Of a stretch of DNA of 40,450 bases, positions 25,709 through 33,734 are shown one piece after another. The position numbers were made by a program, and so were the translations under genes. The DNA is from Brevundimonas vesicularis (GTDB taxonomy: Bacteria; Pseudomonadota; Alphaproteobacteria; Caulobacterales; Caulobacteraceae): the NCBI RefSeq assembly GCF_014204545.1, contig NZ_JACHLJ010000006.1:1-40450 (forward strand), given 5' to 3'. The notes beneath the pieces were generated by a model, which saw only the letters and a program-made list of their open reading frames with translations, ran no database searches and had not been told where the DNA came from. Position 1 is the first letter of the stretch; each line of letters starts with the position of its first letter.

Positions 25709-26344
25709 TCAGTCCGCCTTGGTTTTCGCCTCGGCGATCAGCGCGTCGTCGATTTCGCGGGCGCGCACAGCGGCCGGGCGTGTCGTGATCCGTTCGGCAT
25801 AGGCCGTGAAGGCCGGCCGTTCAGGCAGGCTCTTGAACATCAGCCCCCAGGCGATCTGGCTGCCGACATAAACATCGGCGGCGCTGAACCGCTCGCCAAG
25901 GATCCACGGACTGCGATCCAGCGCATGTTCCAGCCCGTCGATCACCTGATCGAACGAGCCGTAGCCGACCATGGCCGACTTCTCGGGCGGCGGCAGTTGG
26001 CCCAGCGACTTGGCCGTCACCGCCGCCTCGACCGGCCCGGCGGCGAAGAACATCCAGCGATAAAAAAGGCCGCGCAGCGGATCGTCCGTCGCCGGCGCCA
26101 AGCCGGCGTCAGGAAAGGCGTCGGCCAGATAGGCGCAGATGGCGGCGCATTCGGTGACCACGATCCCGCGATGGGCGACGGCCGGCACCTTTCCCATCGG
26201 ATTGATCGCCAGATAGTCCGGCGACTTCATCGCCGCATAGCCGACCACGACGGTGCGATAGGGCTGGCCCACCTCCTCCAGCATCCAGCGGACGATGCGT
26301 CCGCGCGACATGGGGTTGGTGTAGAAGACGATCTCTTCGCTCAT
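25709..26344 (-). CDS. Glutathione S-transferase family protein
   Basis: A 211-residue cytosolic GST. The thioredoxin-fold half reads IVFYTNPMSRGRIVRWMLEE, with a Ser in the usual active-site position, and INPMGKVPAVAH with the cis-Pro that contacts glutathione. TECAAICAYLADAFP closes the N-domain, and the helical C-domain includes LGERFSAADVYVGSQIAWGL. The substrate is unknown. It is transcribed toward the hypothetical coiled-coil gene; nrdB lies upstream in the same direction across a repeat region. Confidence 0.9.
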   Translation of the reverse strand: MSEEIVFYTNPMSRGRIVRWMLEEVGQPYRTVVVGYAAMKSPDYLAINPMGKVPAVAHRGIVVTECAAICAYLADAFPDAGLAPATDDPLRGLFYRWMFFAAGPVEAAVTAKSLGQLPPPEKSAMVGYGSFDQVIDGLEHALDRSPWILGERFSAADVYVGSQIAWGLMFKSLPERPAFTAYAERITTRPAAVRAREIDDALIAEAKTKAD

Positions 26345-26365
26345 GGCGTGCTCTACCCCTTTTTG

Positions 26366-26433
26366 GGCCTACCGCGCTTCGCGCTGCTTGAGGCCGACTA
26401 TTCTCCTGGCCTACCGCTTCGCTGCTTCAGGCC
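26366..26433. repeat. Tandem pair of GGCCTACCGC...AGGCC hairpin units
   Basis: Two similar palindromic units, 26366-26395 and 26408-26433, each begin GGCCTACCGC and end AGGCC, with TTCGC/GCTGCTT in the middle. They fill the gap between nrdB and the GST gene. They look like a duplicated intergenic hairpin that may stop or stabilise the nrdB transcript. Confidence 0.5.
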
Positions 26434-26436
26434 TGG

Positions 26437-27486
26437 TCAGCCCGCCACCAGGCTCATATCGCGGCGCGCCATCATGCGGTCGAACTCGGTCCAGACGCCG
26501 TCGGCGCCGTGCCAGTTCCCTTGCGTCGCCGCCTTGGAATATTCGGTGGCGCGGGCCTCGAAGAAGTTGGCGTGTTCGACGCCGCTGAGCAGCGACTGCA
26601 GCCAGGGCAGCGGGTTTTCCGTCACCCCATAGACTTCCGGCAGCTTCAGCTGACGCAAACGCCAGTCGGCGATGAAGCGGATGTACTGTTTGATGTCCTC
26701 GGGGGTCATGCCCTGGACCGAGCCCATCTCGAAGGCCAGGTCGATGAACTTGTCCTCCATGTTCACCACCGTCTTGCAGCAGTCGACGATGTCGTCCGCG
26801 ACCGACTTGGTGACGGCGCCCGTCTCTTTGTTGAAGGCGTGGTACAGCTTGATGATGCCTTCGCAGTGCAGGCTCTCGTCGCGCACCGACCAGGACACGA
26901 TCTGGCCCATGCCCTTCATCTTGTTCTGGCGCGGGAAGTTCATCAGCATGGCGAAAGACGCGAACAGCTGAACGCCTTCCGAGAAGCCGCCGAACATGGC
27001 CAGGGTCCGGCAGATATCCGCGTCTGAATCGACCCCGAACTGGCCCATATAGTCGTGCTTGTCCCGCATGGCCTCATATTCCATGAAGGCGCCGAACTCG
27101 CTCTCAGGCATGCCGATGGTCTCGAGCAGAAGGGCGTAGGCCGCGATATGGATCGTCTCCATATTGCCGAAGGCGGCCAGCATCATCTTCACCTCGGTCG
27201 GTTTGAAGACCCGACCGTAGCGTTCCATGTAGTTGTCCTGAACCTCGATGTCCGCCTGGGTGAAGAAGCGGAAGATCTGGGTCAGCAGGTTGCGTTCGCC
27301 GTCGTTCAGGGTCGAGGCCCAGTCCTTGACGTCCTCGCCCAGCGGCACCTCTTCGGGCATCCAGTGGACCTGCTGCTGCTTCTTCCACATGTCGAACGCC
27401 CACGGATAGCGGAACGGCTTGTAGGCGGCCGACGGGGTCAGAAGACCGGCGCGCTCGGGAAGGATGATCGGAGTGATGGCGTTCAT
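26437..27486 (-). CDS. nrdB: Class I ribonucleotide reductase, beta (radical) subunit
   Basis: A 349-residue diiron protein that supplies the tyrosyl radical to NrdA. Ligands and radical Tyr are visible in NMETIHIAAY: Glu and His of the EXXH motif, and Tyr four residues after the His, as in E. coli NrdB. The second EXXH is in VRDESLHCEG, and GFSEGVQLFASF adds another Glu. Keeping the Tyr argues for class Ia-type chemistry rather than the Tyr-less class Ic. There is no ATP-cone at the N-terminus. It lies 15 kb from nrdA in the same orientation, with paired NrdR-like sites upstream. Confidence 0.95.
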   Translation of the reverse strand: MNAITPIILPERAGLLTPSAAYKPFRYPWAFDMWKKQQQVHWMPEEVPLGEDVKDWASTLNDGERNLLTQIFRFFTQADIEVQDNYMERYGRVFKPTEVKMMLAAFGNMETIHIAAYALLLETIGMPESEFGAFMEYEAMRDKHDYMGQFGVDSDADICRTLAMFGGFSEGVQLFASFAMLMNFPRQNKMKGMGQIVSWSVRDESLHCEGIIKLYHAFNKETGAVTKSVADDIVDCCKTVVNMEDKFIDLAFEMGSVQGMTPEDIKQYIRFIADWRLRQLKLPEVYGVTENPLPWLQSLLSGVEHANFFEARATEYSKAATQGNWHGADGVWTEFDRMMARRDMSLVAG

Positions 27487-27558
27487 CGAACTGGACCTGA
27501 GGGCGATTCTGAAGACCCATTCACCATGCGATTTGAAGGCGTCGGCGCCAAGTCAAAT

Positions 27559-27605
27559 TAGGTCTATGTTGCGATCACGATTTATCTCGCCGCTAGATGT
27601 TGTGT
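27559..27605 (-). promoter_or_regulatory. Candidate paired NrdR boxes upstream of nrdB
   Basis: Sites at 27559-27574 (TAGGTCTATGTTGCGA) and 27590-27605 (CCGCTAGATGTTGTGT) share ATGTTG in the same phase and are exactly 31 bp apart. The second fits the NrdR consensus acaCwAtATaTwGtgt at about 12 of 16 positions; the first is weaker, at about 7-8. The same 31-bp spacing is seen before nrdA. They are inferred to be a repressor binding pair that co-regulates both subunits. Confidence 0.5.
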
Positions 27606-27658
27606 CCGTGCCGCAGATTCCTGGGGACGGGCCTGGGGATGACGCCGCGCCCGACGGC

Positions 27659-29797
27659 TCAGGCGGCTTGGGCGTCCAGTCGTGAAGCGGCCGCGCTCAG
27701 CGCCTCGTCGATGGCGGCGTAGAGCTTGGCCTGGGTCACCGGCTTGGCCAAATGGCCGTCCATGCCGGCGGACAGGCACCGGGCGGCGTCTTCAGGCATG
27801 GCCTCGGCGGTGACGGCCAGGATCGGCGTCTGGCCGGCGGAATCGGTCAGGGCGCGGATCGCACGGCTGGCGGCCAGGCCATCCATCACCGGCATGCGCA
27901 CATCCATCAGGATCAGGTCGAAGGCCTCGGCCGAGACCGCATTCACCGCCTCGCGCCCGTCGCATGCCTCGGCGGTGTCGCAGTCGGCGGCCTGCAGCAT
28001 GATGCGTAGCAGGTCGCGATTGGCGGGATGATCGTCGACGATCAGAACCTTCATGCGACGGCTGTCCAGCGGCGCGCCGTTCTCCGTCTCTACCGGCACC
28101 ACGATCGGCGCCTCGATCTTCAGGGTGAAGGTCGAGCCCTGCCATTGCACGCTTTCGACGACGATGGTTCCGTTCAGGCGCTCGGCGTGGCTCTTGGCCA
28201 GGGCCAGGCCGACGCCCGCCCCCTCATGCGCGCGGCTGGTGGAGGCGTCCGCCTGTTCGAACAAACGGAACACGCCCGCCTGGGTTTCGGCGTCCATGCC
28301 GCAGCCGGTGTCCGACACGGCGATGCGCAGCCGGTCGTCGGTCCGAGCGACGGTGACGTCCACGCCCCCGCGCGAGGTGAATTTCGAGGCGTTCAGCGTC
28401 AGGTGATGCAGGATCTGGCGCAGACGCCGCATGTCGGTCAGCACCCAGCCCTCTGCCTCCGGCGCGATGTGCAGATCGAACGTCAGGCCGCGGATTTCGG
28501 ACCACTCGCGCGCCGGCGCCACGGCGTCCTGAATCAGGACGCGCAGATCGGCGGGCTTCAGCACGACCTCGTCGCCCCCGCGTGAAATCTCCAGCAAGTC
28601 CTCGACCAGGCGCAGCATGGATTCGCCGCACTGGCGCACCGCATTGACCTGGCGATGGCCCTCCGCGTCCAGGCTGGTCGAGCGCGACAACAGGTCGGCA
28701 TAGCCGGTGACACCAGTCAGGGGCGTGCGCATCTCATGGCTCATCAAGGCCAGGAAGCGCGATTTCGCCTCGTCGGCGCGCCTCGCCCGGGCCAGGGCGT
28801 CCAGCGCCGCCGCCGTGCGCGCCCGCAAACGCGCCGTCAGCCGCCGGCGCTCGGTCGACAGGGTGGTGATGGGCAGGACCGACCCGACGACGCACAGCAG
28901 AAACAGATGAAACACATTCATCTGGCGCATCACCTCCGGCAGCGCGGCTAGAACCGGATCGGGCGGCAGGCGGGTTAGCACGACCGGCCCATGTCCGCTC
29001 AGAGTGGCGGCGCCGCCGATGACCGCAACCATCACCACTGCACAGGCGGTCGTCGGCGGGCCCAGACGGAAGGCCAGAAGGATCAGCGGCGGGAACACCG
29101 CGAACATCACCGGCGCCGCAGACTCGCTAAAGGCCCAGGTTGTAACAACTCCGACCAGCACCAGCAGGGCGGCCGCCTCGGTTATCTTGGCCTGGGCGTC
29201 GTCCTTGAACCGATGATTACGCGCCAGCAGCAACAGGGACGGCGTGACGATCATCATCGCCAGCAGCTCCATGTCGAACAGATGGTGCATCCGGAACGCC
29301 AGCGTGCCCGGCACTTTCCAGCTCATCAGCACCGCGACCGCGCCCGCCAGCAGGGTGCTGATCAAGACGGCCGGCACGGCAGCGAAGACGGCGAAGCGGA
29401 ACAGACGCCAGGGCCGGCGCATATCCAGCGCGGCTCCGCAGACCCGGCGCGCCAGCACGGCGGCGACGCAGACCTGCGTCAGGTTCAGGGCGACATTGGT
29501 GAACATCATCACGCCGGGATCGCCGCGCACGATGTTGCTGACCAGGTTGATCGCGGCGCAGGCGAGCATGACGCCGATGGCCTGGCGACGATGAAGCTGA
29601 AGGACGGCGGCCAGAAGCACCGCATTGGCCGGCCACAGAACCGTGGCGCCGAACGTATGCATGCTCCACTGGGCGACCGACAGGCACAGGCCGAACAACG
29701 CCACATAGGCGTAGGGCGACGGCCCAGCTGCGCGACCGGCCTCGTGACGGAAAAACCGCCAGCGCCCGCCCTCTGCGTTCACCCACTTCAGTCCCAT
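27659..29797 (-). CDS. MASE1-type hybrid sensor histidine kinase/response regulator
   Basis: A 712-residue inner-membrane protein. About residues 30-310 form a MASE1-like sensor of eight or so TM helices (FGATVLWPANAVLLAAVLQL is typical). A coiled-coil linker leads to the H-box FLALMSHEMRTPLTG with His354, the N-box LTLNASKFT (Asn469), and ATP-binding SDTGCGMD and GAGVGLALAKSHAE. The C-terminal receiver starts KVLIVDDHP and has phospho-acceptor Asp632 in LILMDVRMPVMDG, with the Lys in HLAKPVTQ. There is no Hpt domain, so a separate phosphotransfer protein is needed. No neighbouring partner is seen. Confidence 0.92.
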   Translation of the reverse strand: MGLKWVNAEGGRWRFFRHEAGRAAGPSPYAYVALFGLCLSVAQWSMHTFGATVLWPANAVLLAAVLQLHRRQAIGVMLACAAINLVSNIVRGDPGVMMFTNVALNLTQVCVAAVLARRVCGAALDMRRPWRLFRFAVFAAVPAVLISTLLAGAVAVLMSWKVPGTLAFRMHHLFDMELLAMMIVTPSLLLLARNHRFKDDAQAKITEAAALLVLVGVVTTWAFSESAAPVMFAVFPPLILLAFRLGPPTTACAVVMVAVIGGAATLSGHGPVVLTRLPPDPVLAALPEVMRQMNVFHLFLLCVVGSVLPITTLSTERRRLTARLRARTAAALDALARARRADEAKSRFLALMSHEMRTPLTGVTGYADLLSRSTSLDAEGHRQVNAVRQCGESMLRLVEDLLEISRGGDEVVLKPADLRVLIQDAVAPAREWSEIRGLTFDLHIAPEAEGWVLTDMRRLRQILHHLTLNASKFTSRGGVDVTVARTDDRLRIAVSDTGCGMDAETQAGVFRLFEQADASTSRAHEGAGVGLALAKSHAERLNGTIVVESVQWQGSTFTLKIEAPIVVPVETENGAPLDSRRMKVLIVDDHPANRDLLRIMLQAADCDTAEACDGREAVNAVSAEAFDLILMDVRMPVMDGLAASRAIRALTDSAGQTPILAVTAEAMPEDAARCLSAGMDGHLAKPVTQAKLYAAIDEALSAAASRLDAQAA

Positions 29798-29914
29798 GAC
29801 GTAACGGTGACACGCAGGGGTTAAGGATCCCGTAGCGGCCGACCTAGGTAGGATTGCGGAACCGCCGTTCAGCGTCGCCGTTTACTCGCCCTTGCCAGCA
29901 AAGGGCCCCAGCCG

Positions 29915-30703
29915 ATGTCAGACGTGATCGCCGAACCGACCTTCGAGCCGCCGGCGGACGCCCTGGCCTTCTATGAAGAGAGCCTGCGCCTGCTGAAGGA
30001 AAGCGGCATCCCCTTTTTGCTGTCAGGCACCTATGCGGTCACGGCCTATACCGGCATCCGGCGTCCGACCAAGGATCTGGACGTCTTCTGCAAGCCCGGC
30101 GACTACCCCCGCATCCTGGCCTTCTTCCAAAAGCACGGCTACCGCACCGACGTCGAGGACGAGCGCTGGATCGCCAAGGTCTGGAAGGACGAGAAACACT
30201 TCTTCGACGTCATCTTCGCCATGTCCAACGGCACCATCGCCGTGTCCGACAGCTGGTTCAGCGAGGACCGGATCACGGTCTATGGCCATCAGGTCCAGAT
30301 CACCCCGCCCACGGCCCTGATCCTGTCCAAGGTCTTCATCCAAGACCGCTATCGCTATGACGGCGCCGACGTGAACCACGTCATCCTGAAACAGTCGGAC
30401 GCCATCGACTGGAAGAGCCTGCTCGACCAGATGGACCTCTATTGGGAGGTGCTGGCGGCGCATCTGCTGAACTTCCGCTTCGCCTATCCGACCGAGCGCG
30501 ACCGGATTCCGCGCTGGCTGATGGAAGAGCTGGTCCAGCGACTGACGGCCCAGATCGACCTGCCGGCGCCGCGCGTGAAGGTCTGTCGGGGCCGGCTGTT
30601 CAGCCCGCGCGACTATGTCGCCGACGTCGCCGAATGGGGCTTTGGCGATGTGGTGGGCAAAGGGCTGGAGGAACGCCACGACCCCGTCCACCTAGGCCAC
30701 TGA
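29915..30703 (+). CDS. Nucleotidyltransferase-fold protein
   Basis: A 262-residue cytosolic protein. The N-terminal part has a polymerase-beta-like nucleotidyltransferase pattern: IPFLLSGTYAVTAYTGIRRP (the G-S/G turn), TKDLDVF with the two metal-binding Asp, and HFFDVIF with a third acidic residue. ILSKVFIQDRYRYDGADVNH resembles the later helix of this group. The transferred nucleotide and acceptor are unknown. A calcineurin-type phosphoesterase gene follows after 13 bases, so the two are likely one operon, possibly adding and removing the same group. Confidence 0.75.
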   Translation: MSDVIAEPTFEPPADALAFYEESLRLLKESGIPFLLSGTYAVTAYTGIRRPTKDLDVFCKPGDYPRILAFFQKHGYRTDVEDERWIAKVWKDEKHFFDVIFAMSNGTIAVSDSWFSEDRITVYGHQVQITPPTALILSKVFIQDRYRYDGADVNHVILKQSDAIDWKSLLDQMDLYWEVLAAHLLNFRFAYPTERDRIPRWLMEELVQRLTAQIDLPAPRVKVCRGRLFSPRDYVADVAEWGFGDVVGKGLEERHDPVHLGH

Positions 30704-30716
30704 GAGGTAAGCCGCC

Positions 30717-31490
30717 ATGACCGACGCCGTCCCCGATCCCCAGACGACCCAACCCGGCCTGCAGCCCGGCCCCGCCAAGACCCTGCGCGTCGCCGCCGTC
30801 GGCGACCTTCATGTCGGCGAGACCACCGAGCATCGCTATCGCGACCTGTTCGAACGGGTGTCGGACGACGCCGATGTCCTGTGCCTGTGCGGCGACCTGA
30901 CCAACTACGGCAAGACGCCCGAGGTCGAGCGGCTGCTTGAGGATCTCAAGCTTTGCAAAATCCCGATGGTCGGCGTGCTGGGCAATCACGAGCACGAGTG
31001 CGGCCAGCCCGAGGTCGTCACCAGGATGCTGACCGACGCCGGGGTCAAGATGCTGACCGGCGAGGCCTATGAGATCGACGGCGTCGGCTTTGCCGGCGGC
31101 AAGGGTTTCGTCGGCGGCTTCGGCCGCTACATGCTCTCCTCGTTCGGCGAGGCCTCGATCAAGCGATTTGTCCAAGAAGCGGTCGAAGACGCCAATCTGA
31201 TCGAGAACTCGATCCGCATGCTGCGCACCGAACGCTCGGTCGTACTGCTGCACTATGCGCCCGTGGTCGAGACGGTGATGGGCGAGCCGCCCGAAATCCA
31301 CGCCTTCCTGGGGTCGTCGCGTCTGGCGGAAACCATCGACCGCTATGACAATGTTCGCCTCGTCGTGCACGGCCACGCCCATCGCGGCGGACCCGAGGGA
31401 CGCACCACCAAGGGGACGCCCGTGTATAATGTCGCCCTGCCGGTGCTTAAGACCCTGGGCGACAAGCCTTATCGGGTCTTTGAAATCTGA
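30717..31490 (+). CDS. Calcineurin-like metallophosphoesterase
   Basis: A 257-residue enzyme with all motifs of the two-metal phosphoesterase fold: VGDLHVGE, CLCGDLTNYG, GVLGNHEHE and VVHGHAHRG. It should hydrolyse a phosphomono- or diester; the substrate is unknown. There is no signal peptide, so it is cytosolic. It is the second gene of a likely operon with the nucleotidyltransferase-fold protein, which makes a nucleotide or nucleotidylated product a reasonable but unproven substrate. Confidence 0.88.
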   Translation: MTDAVPDPQTTQPGLQPGPAKTLRVAAVGDLHVGETTEHRYRDLFERVSDDADVLCLCGDLTNYGKTPEVERLLEDLKLCKIPMVGVLGNHEHECGQPEVVTRMLTDAGVKMLTGEAYEIDGVGFAGGKGFVGGFGRYMLSSFGEASIKRFVQEAVEDANLIENSIRMLRTERSVVLLHYAPVVETVMGEPPEIHAFLGSSRLAETIDRYDNVRLVVHGHAHRGGPEGRTTKGTPVYNVALPVLKTLGDKPYRVFEI

Positions 31491-31569
31491 TCGGACTGTA
31501 GGAGGGTGCGGCCGGGGCTGGGATGCAGCCTCGTTCGGGGCCGCAAGGCGGCCCGTCGTGGAGTTTCCG

Positions 31570-32025
31570 ATGCGCCTTCTGTCTTCCGCCGCGGCCGTCG
31601 CCGTCCTTGCCCTGACCACGCCTGCCTTCGCCGCCGGTCAGGCCGCCGCCCCTGCCCCTGCGCCCCAAGCCGCTCCGGCGCCCGCCCAAGAAGCGGACAG
31701 CCCCGAGGAAGCCGCCTTCGAGGCCAAGGCGGAAGCCTTCGGTCAGGTCATGGAGACGATGGCCGGCGAGATGCAGACCGCCGCAGCCCAAGCCGACAAG
31801 ACCAAGGCGAAGGCCGACCTGGACGCCATCCAAGCCAAATATCAGCCCCAGGTCGACGCCTTCGCCGAAGACGTCCAGACGTTCGCCATCAGCAGTGGCC
31901 AGGCGACGCCCGAACAGCTCGCGCCGGCGATCCAGCAGATCAAGGGCATCCCTGCCGATGTCCGAGGCAAGATCGACGCCGCCGCTGCAGCCCCAGCCGC
32001 CGCTGCGCCGGCGACGCCGCAGTAA
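31570..32025 (+). CDS. Secreted Ala-Pro-rich helical protein
   Basis: A 151-residue protein from ATG 31570 with a signal peptide (MRLLSSAAAVAVLALTTPAF, cleavage near AFAA). The flexible proline-alanine linker APAPAPQAAPAPAQ leads to a helical domain, EAAFEAKAEAFGQVMETMAG and KYQPQVDAFAEDVQTFA, and the tail is again Ala-Pro rich. This domain resembles the one in the next gene, so the pair are diverged paralogues. The function is unknown; location is periplasm or outer surface. Confidence 0.75.
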   Translation: MRLLSSAAAVAVLALTTPAFAAGQAAAPAPAPQAAPAPAQEADSPEEAAFEAKAEAFGQVMETMAGEMQTAAAQADKTKAKADLDAIQAKYQPQVDAFAEDVQTFAISSGQATPEQLAPAIQQIKGIPADVRGKIDAAAAAPAAAAPATPQ

Positions 32026-32105
32026 GCCGAGCCTTACCGCGATTTCACTTGAGACGGGGCGGCTGAGGGCGGAGTTTGCGCGGGTCATTCAACGGGAGCC
32101 GTCCC

Positions 32106-32732
32106 ATGATCCGCCTGCTCAGCCTGACCGCCGCCCTGGCGCTCGCGCCCCTATCCTCGGTCCTGGCGCAGACCCCGGGGCCTGCGCCCACGCCGGCTCC
32201 GGCTCCGGCTTCCGCTGAAGCCGCCGAAGCCCGCATGGAAGCCGCCGCCGAGGCCTTCGAGGCGCGCATGGAGACCTTTGGCGAACGCGCCGAGGCGATT
32301 TCCGAAGACGAAAGCCTGAGCGAGGCCGAACGCGGCCGTCGCATCGCCGCCCTGTGGTCGGACTATGCGCCCGATGTCGCCGCCTTCACCGCCGAGACCA
32401 CGAAACACGCCACCGAAATGGCCGCCCAGGCCCTGAAGGACATCGACGTCGACGCCATTGTCGCTGAGGCGCTGAATGACCCCGAGGTCAAACAGGCGAT
32501 GGAAGAGGGGATGCAGAAAGGCGTCGTCACCGCCGAAGGCATCGCCCGCAACAGCGCCTGGACCAATCCGACGCCCGAGCAGATGGAGACCTACAGCCTG
32601 GTCGCTCAATACGCGCTGGACCAGGCCGCCGACGCCGTCGTCGAGGACGAAGCGGCCGCCGAGGTTCCCGAAGCGCCCGAGGCGCCAGAGGCCCCCGAAC
32701 CGCCCGCGCCGCCAGCCCGTCCGGCCGCCTGA
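32106..32732 (+). CDS. Secreted helical protein, paralogue of the preceding gene
   Basis: A 208-residue protein from ATG 32106 with a signal peptide (MIRLLSLTAALALAPLSSVL, cleavage near LAQT). A Pro-Ala linker precedes a helical region, AEAFEARMETFGERAEAISE and WSDYAPDVAAFTAETTKHA, matching the layout of the previous protein. A further helical part (ALKDIDVDAIVAEALNDPEV) and a Pro/Glu-rich tail (PEAPEAPEAPEPPAPPARP) are added. A 149-bp palindromic element follows just after the stop. Function unknown. Confidence 0.75.
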   Translation: MIRLLSLTAALALAPLSSVLAQTPGPAPTPAPAPASAEAAEARMEAAAEAFEARMETFGERAEAISEDESLSEAERGRRIAALWSDYAPDVAAFTAETTKHATEMAAQALKDIDVDAIVAEALNDPEVKQAMEEGMQKGVVTAEGIARNSAWTNPTPEQMETYSLVAQYALDQAADAVVEDEAAAEVPEAPEAPEAPEPPAPPARPAA

Positions 32733-32736
32733 TTTG

Positions 32737-32885
32737 CTGTCTCCTCCCTGCGCAGCGGGAGGGGGACCGCGCAGCGGTGGAGGGGCTCTTGAAGCCCCCC
32801 CAGCCGTCTGTGAGGCGGTGAAGAACCCCTCCGTCGCGGCGCAAGATGCGCCGCGCCACCTCCCCGCGACGCGGGGAGGAGACAG
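32737..32885. repeat. Intergenic imperfect palindromic element
   Basis: Terminal arms CTGTCTCCTCCC (32737-32748) and the inverse GGGGAGGAGACAG (32873-32885) enclose nested short palindromes (TGCGCAGCG; GCGGCGC...GCGCCGC; CCCCGCGACGCGGGG). It lacks coding character and fills the gap before the LysE gene. It looks like a repeated REP/BIME-like element of GC-rich alphaproteobacteria; its copy number cannot be checked here. Confidence 0.6.
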
Positions 32886-32927
32886 AGCGCCTTGACCGCG
32901 ACCGACTAAGCAGCGACATCGCGCCGC

Positions 32928-33560
32928 ATGCCCGCCCTGCCCGTCGATCCGCACCTCTATTCGACCTTCCTCGGCGTCATGGCGGTGATGGCGATCACGC
33001 CCGGCCCCGCCAATCTGTTCGCCGTCGCGACCGGGGTTGAGAAAGGCCGCGGCTCGGCCCTGATCGGCGTCTTGGGCATGAACGCCGCGACCCTGGTGTG
33101 GTTCGGCGCGGCGGCCGTGGGGCTGGGCGCCTTGGTCAAGGCCTTCCCCGCCGCCTTCAAGGTCATCGCCGTGCTGGGCGCGCTCTATGTCGCCTGGCTG
33201 GGGGTCAAGGCGCTGCGCGGCGCCTTCGCCACCGCCGCCGATCCCGACGAGGTCGTCGTCAAGAAAGGGCGCAGCGCCCTGATCGACGGGTTTGCCGTCC
33301 AGATCGCCAACCCCAAGGCCATTCTGTTCTTCACCGCCGTCCTGCCACCCTTCATCGACGTGAACCGGCCGGTCGCCCCGCAGATGGCGATGTTCGCCAT
33401 GGCGGCCATCGGCATGGATATGGTGTCGATGAGCACCTACGCCCTGTCCGGCGCCGCCCTGTCGCGCCGCATGCAGCAACCGCGCTTTCGCAAGGGCTTC
33501 GGCGTCTTCGTCGGCCTGCTGCTGATGGTCGCCGCCGTGCTGATCGTTCTTAGACTCTAG
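32928..33560 (+). CDS. LysE/RhtB-family amino-acid exporter
   Basis: A 210-residue inner-membrane protein with about six TM helices. The family signature is at the first helix: VMAVMAITPGPANLFAVATG. Next come GVLGMNAATLVWFGAAAVGL and the later conserved FAVQIANPKAILFFTAVLPP. Homologues export amino acids such as homoserine, threonine or lysine; the substrate cannot be assigned. It is probably a single-gene unit ended by the palindrome at 33573-33632. Confidence 0.92.
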   Translation: MPALPVDPHLYSTFLGVMAVMAITPGPANLFAVATGVEKGRGSALIGVLGMNAATLVWFGAAAVGLGALVKAFPAAFKVIAVLGALYVAWLGVKALRGAFATAADPDEVVVKKGRSALIDGFAVQIANPKAILFFTAVLPPFIDVNRPVAPQMAMFAMAAIGMDMVSMSTYALSGAALSRRMQQPRFRKGFGVFVGLLLMVAAVLIVLRL

Positions 33561-33572
33561 AGCATGAATCTG

Positions 33573-33632
33573 GAGCCTGATTCACGGCATCAGCGGAATC
33601 GCGAAGCGATTCCTCCTCAGCCGATCAGGCTC
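33573..33632. repeat. Nested inverted repeat after the LysE gene
   Basis: The outer arms are GAGCCTGAT (33573-33581) and ATCAGGCTC (33624-33632). Inside lies a perfect 8-bp stem GGAATCGC/GCGATTCC with a three-base loop (33595-33613). The form matches a dispersed palindromic repeat, and it could end the LysE transcript although no T-run follows. Confidence 0.6.
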
Positions 33633-33734
33633 TAGACGCCGCGACGCTTCGTCATACAGTGATCGGGAACGCCTTCGTTCATGCTCCGTTCAGCCGTCAG
33701 AGCGCCCGAATGGGCGATCAAGGAGTTTGATGTC

